Shown piece by piece: positions 23,804-32,742 of a stretch of DNA of 64,000 nucleotides; positions within the stretch are counted from its first letter, which is position 1, and the number at the start of each line of letters is the position of its first letter. The translations under genes and the position numbers were made by a program. This DNA comes from DATIUV01 sp049322755. Its GTDB lineage: Bacteria; Pseudomonadota; Gammaproteobacteria; Burkholderiales; UBA6910. The notes under the pieces are model-generated. The model was not told the origin of the DNA. It did no database searches and saw nothing but the letters and a program-made list of their open reading frames with translations. Location of the stretch: positions 1 to 64,000 of the forward strand of contig JBMOQX010000023.1 in assembly GCA_049322755.1 (NCBI GenBank). The letters run 5' to 3'.

Positions 23804-25336
23804 GTGGGCGGCGCGCCGGACTTCGATCTCCTGGTCATCGGCGGCGGCATCAATGGCGCCGGCGTGGCGCGGGATGCCGCCGGGCGCGGCCTGCGCGTTC
23901 TCCTGTGCGAGCAGGGGGACCTCGCCGGCGCCACCTCCAGCGCCAGCAGCAAGCTCATCCACGGCGGCCTGCGTTACCTGGAGCACTACGGGTTTCGCCT
24001 GGTGCGGGAGTCCCTCGCCGAGCGCGAAGTGCTGCTGCGCATCGCTCCTCACCTGGTCTGGCCGCTGCAGTTCGTGCTGCCGCAGGGGCCCCACACCCGG
24101 CCTGGGTGGATGCTGCGCGCGGGACTGTTCCTCTACGACCATCTGGCGGGTCGCCGCCAGCTCGGCGGCAGCCGCGCCGTAGCGCTGGCGCCCGATCGAT
24201 ACGGCGCGGCGCTCAAGCCCGCCATCACGCGCGGCTTCACCTACTGGGACTGCTGGGGCGAGGACGCGCGCCTGGTGATCGCCAACGTGCAGGACGCGGG
24301 CGAGCGGGGCGCGTCGGTGCGCGTGCGCACCCGTGTCGTCGGCCTGGACGCGAATGGCGGTGCGTGGCACGCGCGGCTTCAGGATGACGCGGGGCGGCCG
24401 TCGGTGGTTACGGCGCGCGCAGTGGTGAACGCCGCCGGCCCGTGGGTGGGGCAGGTGCTGGAGGCCGCCCCGGACGTGAAGTCGCATTACGCCGTGCGGC
24501 TGGTGAAGGGCAGCCACATCGTGCTGCCGCGGCTCTACCCTGGCGACCATGCGTTCCTCCTCCAGAACGACGACGGGCGCGTGGTCTTCATGATTCCGTT
24601 CGAGCGCCGCTACACGCTGGTCGGCACCACCGACGTGCCGATCGACGGCGACCCGGCGGCGGCGCGCTGTACGGACGACGAGGCGCAGTACCTCTGCCGC
24701 GCGGTGAACGCGGTGCTGGCGCAGCCGGTGCGGCCGGCGGCCGCCGTGTGGCGTTTCAGCGGCGTGCGGCCGCTGTTCGATGACGGCACCGGCGACCCGT
24801 CCAGGGTGACCCGCGATTACGTGCTGGAGACGGTAACGGCAGCCGGCGCTCCCATGACGTCGGTATTCGGCGGCAAGCTCACCAGCTATCGCAGCCTGGC
24901 GGAGCGGGTGTTGGCGGAGCTGAAACCTTTCTTCCCCGGCCTGGGTCCCGGCTGGACCCGGGACGCAGCGCTGCCCGGGGGCGATCTGCCCAAGGACGGC
25001 GTCGAAGGGCTGGCCGCGCGGCTGCGGGAAGCTCATCCGGGCCTGCCGGCGGAATGGCTCGACGCGGTGGCGCAGCGCTACGGCAGCCGTGCGCAACGGG
25101 TGGTGGGCGATGCGCGCTCCGCCGACGACCTCGGTGAGCGTTTCACGCCGCGGCTCTACGCGCGCGAAGTGGCTTATCTCGTGGAGCACGAGTGGGCGCG
25201 CTCCGCCGACGATGTCCTCTGGCGCCGCACCCGGGAGGGCCTCGCTTGCGACGAGCGGGCACGCGAAGCGGTCACGCGCTTCCTGGCGGGATGGCAACGT
25301 GCCGCCACGGCGGTGGAGGCGGAATGCGCCCGCTGA
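23804..25336 (+). CDS. glpD: Glycerol-3-phosphate dehydrogenase (FAD-dependent)
   Basis: GlpD oxidises sn-glycerol-3-phosphate to dihydroxyacetone phosphate at the inner membrane, passing electrons to quinone. The 510-residue product begins with a GTG and shows the FAD fold VIGGGINGAGVARDAAGRG, the TSSASSKLIHGGLRYLE substrate loop, GTTDVPIDGD and VFGGKLTSYR. A -10-like AATAAT lies at 23791-23796, just before the start. Its last codons overlap the start of a HAD-phosphatase gene that is broken after 34 codons. Next to that gene lies a ruined phosphonate transporter, so the locus may once have handled glycerophosphonate-type compounds (inference). Confidence 0.95.
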   Translation: MGGAPDFDLLVIGGGINGAGVARDAAGRGLRVLLCEQGDLAGATSSASSKLIHGGLRYLEHYGFRLVRESLAEREVLLRIAPHLVWPLQFVLPQGPHTRPGWMLRAGLFLYDHLAGRRQLGGSRAVALAPDRYGAALKPAITRGFTYWDCWGEDARLVIANVQDAGERGASVRVRTRVVGLDANGGAWHARLQDDAGRPSVVTARAVVNAAGPWVGQVLEAAPDVKSHYAVRLVKGSHIVLPRLYPGDHAFLLQNDDGRVVFMIPFERRYTLVGTTDVPIDGDPAAARCTDDEAQYLCRAVNAVLAQPVRPAAAVWRFSGVRPLFDDGTGDPSRVTRDYVLETVTAAGAPMTSVFGGKLTSYRSLAERVLAELKPFFPGLGPGWTRDAALPGGDLPKDGVEGLAARLREAHPGLPAEWLDAVAQRYGSRAQRVVGDARSADDLGERFTPRLYAREVAYLVEHEWARSADDVLWRRTREGLACDERAREAVTRFLAGWQRAATAVEAECAR

Positions 25337-25432
25337 GCGAGTTTCCCCTCGCGGCGCGGGCCGCGGTGCGAGCGGTCCTCGCGGACATCGACGATACGCT
25401 GACCACCAACGGGCGCCTCACGGCCCGGGTCT
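25324..25432 (+). pseudogene. HAD-IIB hydrolase, N-terminal stub
   Basis: The ATG at 25324, inside the end of glpD, opens a frame with the HAD motif I VLADIDDTLTTNGRLTA (Asp21 and Asp23 of the product). After about codon 35 the homology stops and the frame runs into the antisense of a phnE remnant, ending at 25488. The cap, motifs II-IV and about 200 residues are lost. The overlap with glpD shows the pair was an operon. Confidence 0.75.
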
Positions 25433-25665
25433 TGGCGCCGACGATGCCCACCATGGTGGAGTTGCGCAGGTTGGAGTCCAGCTGGTAGGTGGCGAAGCCG
25501 ATAAAGCGCGCCGTTGTCGAGCCCGACGACGAAGCGATCCCAGGTGAAATCGAGCTGGGCGGCCGCGTAGACGCAGTACGCGAGCAGGGCGAGCCACGCC
25601 AGGCGCGCACCCCAGTTGGCCGGAAAGGCGCGGGCCCGCAGGCTCGCGGCGGCGCCGTCACTCAA
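25426..25665 (-). pseudogene. phnE: phnE remnant (phosphonate ABC transporter permease), internally deleted
   Basis: The start overlaps the end of phnC (a TTG at 25665 beginning LSDGAAASLRARAF). The first 50 or so codons encode the N-terminal helix and DFTWDRFVVGLDNGA. The sequence then jumps, in another frame, to RFIGFATYQLDSNLRNSTMVGIVGA, which belongs near the C-terminus of PhnE permeases. Most of the membrane domain, including the EAA loop, is missing. After VGIVGA it is cut off by the HAD stub on the opposite strand at about 25430. Not functional. Confidence 0.75.
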
Positions 25666-26247
25666 GCCAGTCCTCACCGCCGTAGATGATCTTCAGGTGC
25701 TCGTCGGCCAGCAGGATCTCGGGCCGCTGCATGATGGCGCGGGCGATGCCGACCCGCTGGCGCTGTCCGCCGGAGAGGTTGTCGGCGCGCTGGGTGGCGT
25801 AATCCTTGAGGCCGACGATTTCCAGCAGCTCGAACGCTGCGGCGATGTCCTCGTCGGGGAAACGGCGCAGCCACGCCTTGAACGGCGAAACGTAACCGAG
25901 CCGTCCGGAGAGCACGTTCTCCATCACCGTCAGCCGCTCCACCAGGTTGTATTCCTGGAACACCATGCCGATGCGCCGGCGCGCCGCGCGCAGGTCGCGG
26001 CCGCGTACCTTCGCCAGGTCCAGGCCCTTGAGCAGGATCTGGCCCGACGTGGGGTTCACCAGGCGGTTGATGCAGCGGATCAGGGTGGATTTGCCGGTGC
26101 CGGACGGTCCGATGACGGCGGTGATGCCGTCGGCGCCGACCTGGAGGCTGATGTCCTTGAGCACCGGCACGCCGCGCCGGTATTCCTTGCGCAGATGGCG
26201 GATATCCAGCGCGGGGGGTCCCCCGCGCCGGTCTGGGCTTCCGTCAT
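25658..26247 (-). pseudogene. phnC: phnC remnant (phosphonate ABC transporter ATPase), frameshifted and internally deleted
   Basis: The ATG at 26247 (MTEAQTGAGDP) is followed by a one-base shift in a C-run near 26215-26222. The next frame continues LDIRHLRKEYRRGVPVLKDI. Walker A is IGPSGTGKSTLI, the signature is NLSGGQRQRVGIARAI, and Walker B ends ILLADE. There it joins directly to HLKIIYGGEDWLE and a stop, skipping the ASLDP D-loop, the switch His and about 75-100 residues. The join is in frame and falls on GCCGACGAG, which could be a short direct repeat. It cannot hydrolyse ATP normally. Confidence 0.85.
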
Positions 26248-26252
26248 CCTTT

Positions 26253-27114
26253 CTACTGTTTCTTGGCTTTCTCTTCGGCCGCCTTCTTCATCTTGGCCGC
26301 TTCCTTGGCCGCTTCCTTCTCGTACGCGGCGCGGTTGTAGGGCGCGCCGCTTTCCTCGGCCACCTTGCGCACCACCGCCCAGTCGTCCTTGTAGGTCACC
26401 GGGAAGAAGCGGTCCGCGCCGGCGAAGGCCTTCTGCATCTCGGGCGGGAAGCGGTAGTCGTAGAAGCATTTCACCAGCTTGGTCGTGCTTGCCGGAATAG
26501 AGCACCTTGTAATCCGTGTCCGGCGTGAGGCCCTCGGCCGGGAACAGCACCCGAGGCGCCAGGTTGCCCGAGTTGGACGATGGCGAGGTGTGGGCCACCT
26601 TCTTGCCCTTGAGATCGCCGAGTTTCTGGTAGGGGCTGTCCTTCTTGATTGACGATGGTGATCAGGCGATAGCCTTGGTATTCCTTCTCGAAGCCCTTGA
26701 CCGTGAACGGCACCGCACCCGCCAGGTTGACCGCGAAGCCGGTCGGCCCGGTGGAGAACCCGCCCACGTGCAGGTGTCCCGAGCGCATCGCCTCGATCTC
26801 GGCGGCGTTTGACTGCACCGGGAAATAGACGATCTTCTTGCCGGTGCACTGGCCCAGGTAATCGAGGAACGGCCGGAAGATGTTCTCGTAAACCGCCGGA
26901 TCCTCCACCGGCATGTAGGTGAACACCAGCGTACCGGGGCTCCTCCACACTTACTCTTGTCCTTGGGCGGGTCGGCCACGAGATCGCCGTTCTCGTCGCA
27001 GTACATTTCGTCGAGCTGGCCCCGGTTCTTGCAGTCGCTGGCGGCGAGAGCGTCCCCGGCCAGCAGCAGCGACAGGACAACGCCTTGAATCGTCAGGCGC
27101 AAAGCGCGGTTCAT
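26253..27114 (-). pseudogene. phnD: phnD remnant (phosphonate-binding protein), several frameshifts and a deletion
   Basis: The start is intact: ATG at 27114, signal peptide ending GDALAAS. The frame breaks near 26948, where AAGTGTGG seems to carry an extra TG, and resumes as GTLVFTYMPVEDPAVYENIF. It breaks again near 26652, with an extra base after AAT, and resumes as KKDSPYQKLGDLKGKK. A third break near 26488 joins YSGKHDQ to LVKCFYDYRF with the central ligand-binding stretch missing. The last frame ends DWAVVRKVAEESG and a Lys-rich tail at 26253. All pieces are clearly PhnD. Confidence 0.85.
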
Positions 27115-27383
27115 GAGACTTCCTCCTCAGTTGACCGCCCGCCGGGGCCGCGAAGCGAGCCCCGCACGATCCAAGCGTCATTATCATTGCGGTTTTGTTA
27201 TGCCGAGAATGTACTTGCCGGCGGTAGGGAAATCAGGGAGCTACCCGAACCCAGGAGGGCGGCCGCGGCGTCCGCTGGAGCGGACGGCGTCGCCGCTCGT
27301 GCCAAGGCGCTGATTCGCCGTTGCTCGACGTCCTAGAATGGAAGCTGACCGGGCGGATCCCGCCCCCGCCGCCGGAACCAGGA

Positions 27384-27917
27384 ATGATGCAGCCCACCAA
27401 CCATCGCATCGAAATCGCCGAAGGCGACATCACCCGGCTCGCGGTCGACGCCATCGTCAACGCGGCCAATACCAGCCTGCTGGGCGGGGGCGGCGTGGAC
27501 GGGGCGATCCACCGCGCCGCCGGCCCCGAGCTGCTGGCCGAGTGCCGGACTCTGAACGGCTGCGCCACGGGGGAGGCGAAAATGACCCGCGGCTACCGGC
27601 TGCCGGCGAAATACGTCATTCATACCGTGGGGCCGGTCTGGCACGGCGGTGACCGGCGCGAGGACGAGCTGCTGGCTTCATGCTACCGCCGTGCGCTGGA
27701 ACTCGCCGCCGCGCACGGCCTCCAGAGCATCGCGTTCCCGGGCATCAGCACCGGGGTCTACGGTTTCCCGGTGGAGCGGGCGGCGCGTATCGCGCTGCGG
27801 GAGATCCGTACGTTTCTCGACGCTCACGAGCTGCCCGAACGGGTGATCTGCGTGTGCTTCGGCGCGGACGCGCGGCGAATCTACGAGCGCGAGCTGGCCG
27901 CAACCCCGGACGCCTGA
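27384..27917 (+). CDS. Macrodomain protein, O-acetyl-ADP-ribose deacetylase type
   Basis: A stand-alone macrodomain of about 177 residues of the MacroD/YmdB type, which hydrolyses O-acetyl-ADP-ribose or removes mono-ADP-ribose from proteins. GDITRLAVDAIVNAANTSLL supplies the catalytic Asn-Ala-Ala-Asn, GGGGVDGAIHRAAGPEL the phosphate loop with the catalytic Asp, and FPGISTGVYGFP the second ADP-ribose loop. Tandem ATGs at 27384 and 27387 sit directly after AGGA. A TAGAAT -10-like element occurs at 27334-27339. Confidence 0.9.
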   Translation: MMQPTNHRIEIAEGDITRLAVDAIVNAANTSLLGGGGVDGAIHRAAGPELLAECRTLNGCATGEAKMTRGYRLPAKYVIHTVGPVWHGGDRREDELLASCYRRALELAAAHGLQSIAFPGISTGVYGFPVERAARIALREIRTFLDAHELPERVICVCFGADARRIYERELAATPDA

Positions 27918-27961
27918 GATTTTCCTGTCGTCATGACGCCCGTCATCCCACCGCCGCTGCC

Positions 27962-28708
27962 ATGGGCGGCGTGACGCGCGCGCTCGGCATCGCCCGCTCG
28001 CTGGCGATGTATTACGGCAATCCGCGCAAGGCGCGCCGGATGGCGGGTTTCTACTCGGCGTTCGTCGCGCGCGGGTCGCTGGCGTTCGACATCGGGGCCC
28101 ACGCCGGCAACCGCGTGCGCTGCTTCCGGCGCCTGGGCGCGCGGGTGGTGGCGGTGGAGCCGCAGCCGGATTTTGCGCGCCTACTGCGCTTCCTGTTCCG
28201 CGGCGATCCGGACGTGACCGTGGTGGAGGCGGCGGTGGGCGCAACGGCCGGCAGCGCCCGATTGCAGGTGGCGGAGCGCACGCCGACGGTGAGCACCCTG
28301 TCGTTGCGCTGGGCGGCGCGGGTGGGGCAGGACCCGTCGTTTCGCGGCGTGTCCTGGGCCGAGGGGCCCGAGGTGGAAGTGACGACGCTGGAAGCGCTGA
28401 TCGTGCGCTACGGTGCGCCGGGCTTCGTGAAGATCGACGTGGAGGGGCTGGAGGCCGACGTGCTGCGCGGTCTCGGCCGGCCGCTGCCGGCGCTCTCGTT
28501 CGAGTACCTGCCGGCAGCGCGCGACGTGGCGCTGGCGTGCGTCGACCGGCTCGAGTCGCTGGGGCGCTACCGCTACAACTGGTCAGCGGGCGAGACCCAC
28601 CGGCTCGCCGCGCCGGAATGGCTCGATGCGGCGGTGATCCGCAACCTGCTGCGGCGCCCGCCGGCCGGTGCCGGCTCCGGCGACATTTACGCCCGATGCC
28701 CGGGCTGA
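27962..28708 (+). CDS. FkbM family methyltransferase
   Basis: A 248-residue SAM methyltransferase of the FkbM family, whose members O-methylate sugars or polyketides. Motif I is LAFDIGAHAGNRVRCF, motif II VVAVEPQPDF, and the FkbM-specific FVKIDVEGLEADVLRGL is present around residue 158. The C-terminal SGDIYAR is normal for the family, so the true end is probably reached. Its last 126 bases lie opposite the end of the convergent sulfatase gene, an unusually long overlap of coding sequence. Confidence 0.85.
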   Translation: MGGVTRALGIARSLAMYYGNPRKARRMAGFYSAFVARGSLAFDIGAHAGNRVRCFRRLGARVVAVEPQPDFARLLRFLFRGDPDVTVVEAAVGATAGSARLQVAERTPTVSTLSLRWAARVGQDPSFRGVSWAEGPEVEVTTLEALIVRYGAPGFVKIDVEGLEADVLRGLGRPLPALSFEYLPAARDVALACVDRLESLGRYRYNWSAGETHRLAAPEWLDAAVIRNLLRRPPAGAGSGDIYARCPG

Positions 28709-30307
28709 CGGCGCCGGCGATCCGAAAGCGGCCAGCAGCAGCGCGTGCAGTTCGTGCATCGGGCCCAGCGTCCGGGGCGGCGGCGTCAGCCCCGCAGCGA
28801 AACCGGCCGCCGCAAATGCCGCCAGCACCTCCTCCCGGCTCGCGATCACGTGCACCGGCACGTCCCACGGCTGACCCGGGCCCGACACGCTGCCGGGCGG
28901 CTGGTGGTCGCCGATCACCACGAACACGGCGTCCCGGGGCCGCGACTGCTGCAGAAAGCCGGCCAGCACGGCGTAGGCATAGGCGAGGGCGTCCCCATAG
29001 GCGGGACCCAGGTTGCTCCACTCCGGCGCCTGGCCCAGCGCTGCGGCAAGCGGCGCGGCGTCGTACGGAGCGGCGCCCAGCAGCCGCTGCCAGTCGGGCT
29101 GGTAGGGCGGCGTCGGCCGGAACGGCGCGTGGCTGGTGATCGTGGGGAAGAACACGAACAGCGGCGCGCCGCCGGCGCGCAGGACTTCGTCCCGGTGCAG
29201 CCGCGCCAGCGCGTATTGGTCGGGGATGCGCCACCAGCCGAATTCGGGGCCGGCGTAATCCAGCTCGCGGCTGCCGAGGATGGCGTCGAAATCCCAGAAC
29301 GCGCCTTCCGGCCAGTCGCTGCGCAGCCCGGGCATCAGCGCCACGGTGCGGAACCCGCTTCGCCGGAACTGCGTCACCAACGTCGGCTGCCGGGTGGTGA
29401 GCAGCAGGTCGTAGGCGCGCGGCTCGCGCACGTCGATACCGGTCAGCAGGCTGGCGTGGGCCAGCCACGAACGCCCGCCGAACGTGGGCGAGGCGACGCG
29501 CGCCGACACGGCGTTGTGGCCGGCGGCTTTCACCGCGCGCTCCAGAACGGCGCGGGCCGGCGCGAGGGCGGCGGCGTAGCCGGGATGGTCGAACGCCACC
29601 GCGCCATAGGACTCCAGGAACACGATGAACACGTCGGCGTCGTGCACCCGACCCAGGTCGGAGCTGACGGCGGGCGCGGACGGCAGCTCGTGGGCGGAAA
29701 AGGCATCCGCCAGGAATGCCGCCTGCTCGGCGTAGGTCGCGGCCACCGGCCGCGCAAGCCAGCGCGCCGCCTCGGGCGCCGCGCCGCCGCCGGCGGCGAC
29801 GGAGAGCGCCAGGACGGCCGCGGCGCAGAGCGCCAGCGCTCGGCGCGGCTTGCTTCGCGCGAGCACATTCAGCAATTGAAGCCAGGCCCACCGCAGCAGC
29901 AGATACGCGAGCGCCAGCGCGGCAATGACGGCCGCCGCCAGGGCCGCGACCTGCCACGGCGCCGCCGCGTCGGCCAGCATCGCAGCGACTCGCGGCAGGT
30001 GCTGCGCGTCCCAATAGAGATTGATGGGCCGGCCGAACAGCGCCGGCACCGTAACGTCCGCGTAGCGCCCCAGCATCCACAGCACGGACACCGCCGCGAG
30101 TCCGGCCGCGACGCGCGGCGACAGCGGGCCGCGCCGTGCCGCCAGCGGCGCCAGAGCCAGCAACGCCAGCGCCAGCTCGACGGAAAGCAGCGCCCGCGGC
30201 ACGATCCACGGCGTCGGCCAGAGGTTGCCGAAGGTGAGCGCCGTGTTGAGCGCCGCCAGCGCCAGGAGCGGCGCGGCACCACGATGCCAAAGCGAGCGCG
30301 GCGTCAC
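28583..30307 (-). CDS. Membrane sulfatase / phosphoglycerol transferase-like protein
   Basis: A 574-residue alkaline-phosphatase-superfamily protein. Four or five transmembrane helices occupy about residues 10-170. A periplasmic sulfatase-like domain follows, with DADVFIVFLESYG (metal Asp/Glu), SPTFGGRSWLAHASLLTG (nucleophile Ser/Thr region), FFPTITSHAPF and FVVIGDHQPPG. The layout resembles LtaS/OpgB-type enzymes that transfer phosphoglycerol groups in the periplasm. A GTG start lies 19 bases past the yceI-like stop, so it ends a three-gene operon with a CDP-alcohol phosphatidyltransferase. The C-terminal 40 residues overlap the FkbM gene and may be extension. Confidence 0.82.
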   Translation of the reverse strand: MTPRSLWHRGAAPLLALAALNTALTFGNLWPTPWIVPRALLSVELALALLALAPLAARRGPLSPRVAAGLAAVSVLWMLGRYADVTVPALFGRPINLYWDAQHLPRVAAMLADAAAPWQVAALAAAVIAALALAYLLLRWAWLQLLNVLARSKPRRALALCAAAVLALSVAAGGGAAPEAARWLARPVAATYAEQAAFLADAFSAHELPSAPAVSSDLGRVHDADVFIVFLESYGAVAFDHPGYAAALAPARAVLERAVKAAGHNAVSARVASPTFGGRSWLAHASLLTGIDVREPRAYDLLLTTRQPTLVTQFRRSGFRTVALMPGLRSDWPEGAFWDFDAILGSRELDYAGPEFGWWRIPDQYALARLHRDEVLRAGGAPLFVFFPTITSHAPFRPTPPYQPDWQRLLGAAPYDAAPLAAALGQAPEWSNLGPAYGDALAYAYAVLAGFLQQSRPRDAVFVVIGDHQPPGSVSGPGQPWDVPVHVIASREEVLAAFAAAGFAAGLTPPPRTLGPMHELHALLLAAFGSPAPSARASGVNVAGAGTGRRAPQQVADHRRIEPFRRGEPVGLAR

Positions 30308-30326
30308 GATGCGATGAGACGCGGCA

Positions 30327-30920
30327 TTACTGGCGCTTGGCCTCGAACTCGATGATGAGCTCCACCACGTCGCCGACCCAGCCGTTCTCCACCGCGTACA
30401 TCATGCCGAAGGCGCTGCGCTTGAAGCTGCCGCGCGCGGAGACGCCCATGGCGTAGTGCTTGTCGCCGAACGGATACTCGCCGCTCTTGTTCCAGGTGGC
30501 GTCGAGGGTGACCGGCTGGGTCTTGCCCAGCAGCGTGAGCTGGCCGTCGATGGCGAACGTGCGCTCGCCGGTCTTGCGCGCGCCCGCGGCGGTGAACGTC
30601 ATCTTCGGAAACTCGGCGGTGTTGAGGAAGTCCGGGCTTTTCAGGTGGTCGTCGCGCTTGCGATGGTTGGTGAAGATGCTGGCAGTGTCGATCTCGATCT
30701 TCAGGCCGGAGAGAGCGCCGGTCTGCTCGTCGAAGGTGAACGAGCCGCTGGCGCTGCGGAACATGCCCAGCACCTTGGCATAGCCGACGTGGTCCACCAG
30801 GAAGCCGATGCCCAGGTGCTCGGGGTCGAGCGCGTAGGTGCGGGGTTCGGCGCGGGCCGGCGCGGCGGCCAGCAGGGCAAGGGCGAGCAGAAGGGCCGGA
30901 GCGGAGCGGAGCGGCTTCAT
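30327..30920 (-). CDS. YceI family periplasmic protein
   Basis: A 197-residue lipocalin-like beta-barrel protein of the YceI family, which binds isoprenoid or amphiphilic ligands. The signal peptide is ALLLALALLAAAPARAEPRTY. The mature part has ALDPEHLGIGFLVDHVGYAKV, FDEQTGALSG, IEIDTASIFTNHRKRDDHLKS and FEAKRQ at the end. The start overlaps the stop of the CDP-alcohol phosphatidyltransferase as ATGA and has GAGGAG eight bases or so upstream. The neighbours suggest the ligand is a lipid made or modified in this locus (inference). Confidence 0.93.
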   Translation of the reverse strand: MKPLRSAPALLLALALLAAAPARAEPRTYALDPEHLGIGFLVDHVGYAKVLGMFRSASGSFTFDEQTGALSGLKIEIDTASIFTNHRKRDDHLKSPDFLNTAEFPKMTFTAAGARKTGERTFAIDGQLTLLGKTQPVTLDATWNKSGEYPFGDKHYAMGVSARGSFKRSAFGMMYAVENGWVGDVVELIIEFEAKRQ

Positions 30921-31675
30921 CGAGGGGTCTCCTCGGAGTGGGTGAGGGCGTTGCGCCGGAGCCAGGCAACGTCGACGGCGAAAGAATAGCAGAGCGCGGC
31001 GAATCCGCCGGCGGCGGCCGCGGCGCTCCAGGGCAGCGGCACCGCCGGCGCGATGCAGACGGTCAGGCTCACGGTCTGGGCGACGCACGCGGCCTTGCGG
31101 CGGCGCGACGGCGGCAGCGGCCGCGCGAGCCACGGCCAGCGCGCCGCGGCGGCGACGAAGGCGTAGCGCGGCACGCCCACCAGCAGCACCCAGGCGCCGG
31201 CCTTGTCGAGGTGCCACGCGGCGATGGACAGCGCCACGATCAGCAGCTGGTCGGTCTCCATGTCGAAGCGGGCGCCGAACCGGCTCTCGGTGCCGCGGCG
31301 GCGCGCGAGCCAGCCGTCGACGCCGTCCAGCGCGGCCGCGGTCGTCGCCAGCGCCACCGCCGTCCCCGCCGCGGCGCTCCCCCCGTGCAGGACTGCCGCT
31401 GCCAGCAGCGCCGCCAGCCCCAGCCGCGCCAGGGTCACGCAGTTGGCGGCGCCAAAGCGCGGCTGCGGCAGGTGCAGGGGCAGATCGCGCAGCAGCGCCG
31501 CCGCGGCGGATGCGAACAGCGCCAGCGCGGTGGCCACCGGTGCGTGGCCGGAATCCGCGTACTGCGTCGCCAGCGCCGCCGCGGCGGCGACACCGACGCA
31601 AGCCGCGGCGGTGCTGCGCGCGGCGTCGCGCTGCAGCCGGGCAGCAGGGTCGATGGACGGAGCTGGCGCGGGCAT
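30917..31675 (-). CDS. CDP-alcohol phosphatidyltransferase family membrane protein
   Basis: A 252-residue integral membrane enzyme that transfers a phosphatidyl or similar group from a CDP-alcohol to an alcohol acceptor. The signature D-x2-DG-x2-AR-x8-G-x3-D-x3-D is complete in LDGVDGWLARRRG, SRFGARFDMETD (about residues 115-140). Hydrophobic helices surround it. The acceptor cannot be read off. It heads an operon with yceI-like and sulfatase-like genes and is divergent, by 76 bases, from the dehydrogenase/PTPS/glycosyltransferase operon. Confidence 0.9.
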   Translation of the reverse strand: MPAPAPSIDPAARLQRDAARSTAAACVGVAAAAALATQYADSGHAPVATALALFASAAAALLRDLPLHLPQPRFGAANCVTLARLGLAALLAAAVLHGGSAAAGTAVALATTAAALDGVDGWLARRRGTESRFGARFDMETDQLLIVALSIAAWHLDKAGAWVLLVGVPRYAFVAAAARWPWLARPLPPSRRRKAACVAQTVSLTVCIAPAVPLPWSAAAAAGGFAALCYSFAVDVAWLRRNALTHSEETPR

Positions 31676-31751
31676 GGCTTACAATCGAGTCCGTTGGGGC
31701 GTCGCCGGTTCCCGCGCGATCGCGGAAAACTCCATCATAAGGCCAGTTCCC

Positions 31752-32726
31752 ATGACCATCCCCGAAACCCAGGCGTTTTGGGTCGTCGGCCCGGCCCGCG
31801 GCGAGATCCGCGGCGAGCCGCTGCCCGCGGCCGGCGCCGGGGAGGTCCTGGTGCGGACCCTCTACAGCGGCGTGAGTCGCGGCACGGAGACGCTGGTGTT
31901 CCGCGGCGGCGTGCCCCCGGCCGAACACCGGCGCATGCGCGCGCCGTTCCAGGCCGGCGACTTTCCCTGGCCGGTCAAATACGGCTACCTGAGCGTGGGC
32001 GTGGTGGAGCAGGGCCCGGCGGAGCTGGCCGGGCGCGCGGTGTTCTGCCTGCATCCGCATCAGACCCTTTACGTGGTGCCCGCGGACGCCGTGCATCCGC
32101 TGCCCCCGGATTTGCCGCCGGCGCGGGCGGTGCTGGCCGGGAACCTGGAGACCGCGGTGAACGCGCTCTGGGACCTCGGGCCGCGCGTCGGCGACCGTAT
32201 CGCGGTGGTGGGCGCGGGCGCGGTCGGCTGCCTCGCCGCGTGGCTCGCTGCCCGCATCCCCGGCTGCCGCGTCGAGCTGGTGGACACGAACCCCAGACGC
32301 GCTGCCGTGGCGCAGCAGTTCGGCGTGGCGTTCGCAGCGCCGGAGGCCGCGGCGCGCGACTGTGACGGCGTGATCCACGCCAGCGGCAGCGGCGAGGGCC
32401 TGGCCACCGCACTGGCGCTGGCGGGGTTCGAGGCCACCGTGCTGGACCTGTCCTGGTACGGCAACCGGCCGGTGACGCTGCCGCTGGGAGAGGCGTTCCA
32501 TTCGCGGCGCCTCACGCTGCGCTCGTCCCAGGTGGGAACTGTGGCGGGCCTCCGGCGCGCGCGCTGGAGCCATCGCCAGCGCCTGGAACTGGCGCTCGCG
32601 CTGCTCGCCGATCCGCGCCTCGACGCGCTGGTCACGGGCGAAAGCCCGTTCGCCGAACTGCCGCAGGTGATGGCGCGGCTCGCCGCGGCGCCCGGCGAGG
32701 CCATCTGTCATCGCATCGTCTACTGA
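31752..32726 (+). CDS. Zinc-type alcohol dehydrogenase-like (MDR) protein, BchC-like, lacking the catalytic Cys
   Basis: A 324-residue medium-chain dehydrogenase/reductase. The N-terminal catalytic domain reads VRTLYSGVSRGTETLVFRGG. In zinc enzymes this stretch is CGICGTD-like, and here the zinc ligand Cys is Ser42. The same SGxSRGTE pattern is seen in BchC bacteriochlorophyllide dehydrogenase. The Rossmann domain is marked by IAVVGAGAVGCLAAWLA and VELVDTNPRR. It is first of four plus-strand genes and is joined to the PTPS-fold gene by a 16-base gap. Substrate unknown. Confidence 0.88.
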   Translation: MTIPETQAFWVVGPARGEIRGEPLPAAGAGEVLVRTLYSGVSRGTETLVFRGGVPPAEHRRMRAPFQAGDFPWPVKYGYLSVGVVEQGPAELAGRAVFCLHPHQTLYVVPADAVHPLPPDLPPARAVLAGNLETAVNALWDLGPRVGDRIAVVGAGAVGCLAAWLAARIPGCRVELVDTNPRRAAVAQQFGVAFAAPEAAARDCDGVIHASGSGEGLATALALAGFEATVLDLSWYGNRPVTLPLGEAFHSRRLTLRSSQVGTVAGLRRARWSHRQRLELALALLADPRLDALVTGESPFAELPQVMARLAAAPGEAICHRIVY

Positions 32727-32742
32727 AGAAAGGTTCTCCGTC

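Noticed and set aside
27678..30290. An 870-codon minus-strand frame opposite the FkbM gene and in another frame of the sulfatase gene
   Set aside because: Low-complexity Arg/Ala/Gly sequence without motifs. The real genes in the same place have clear domains.
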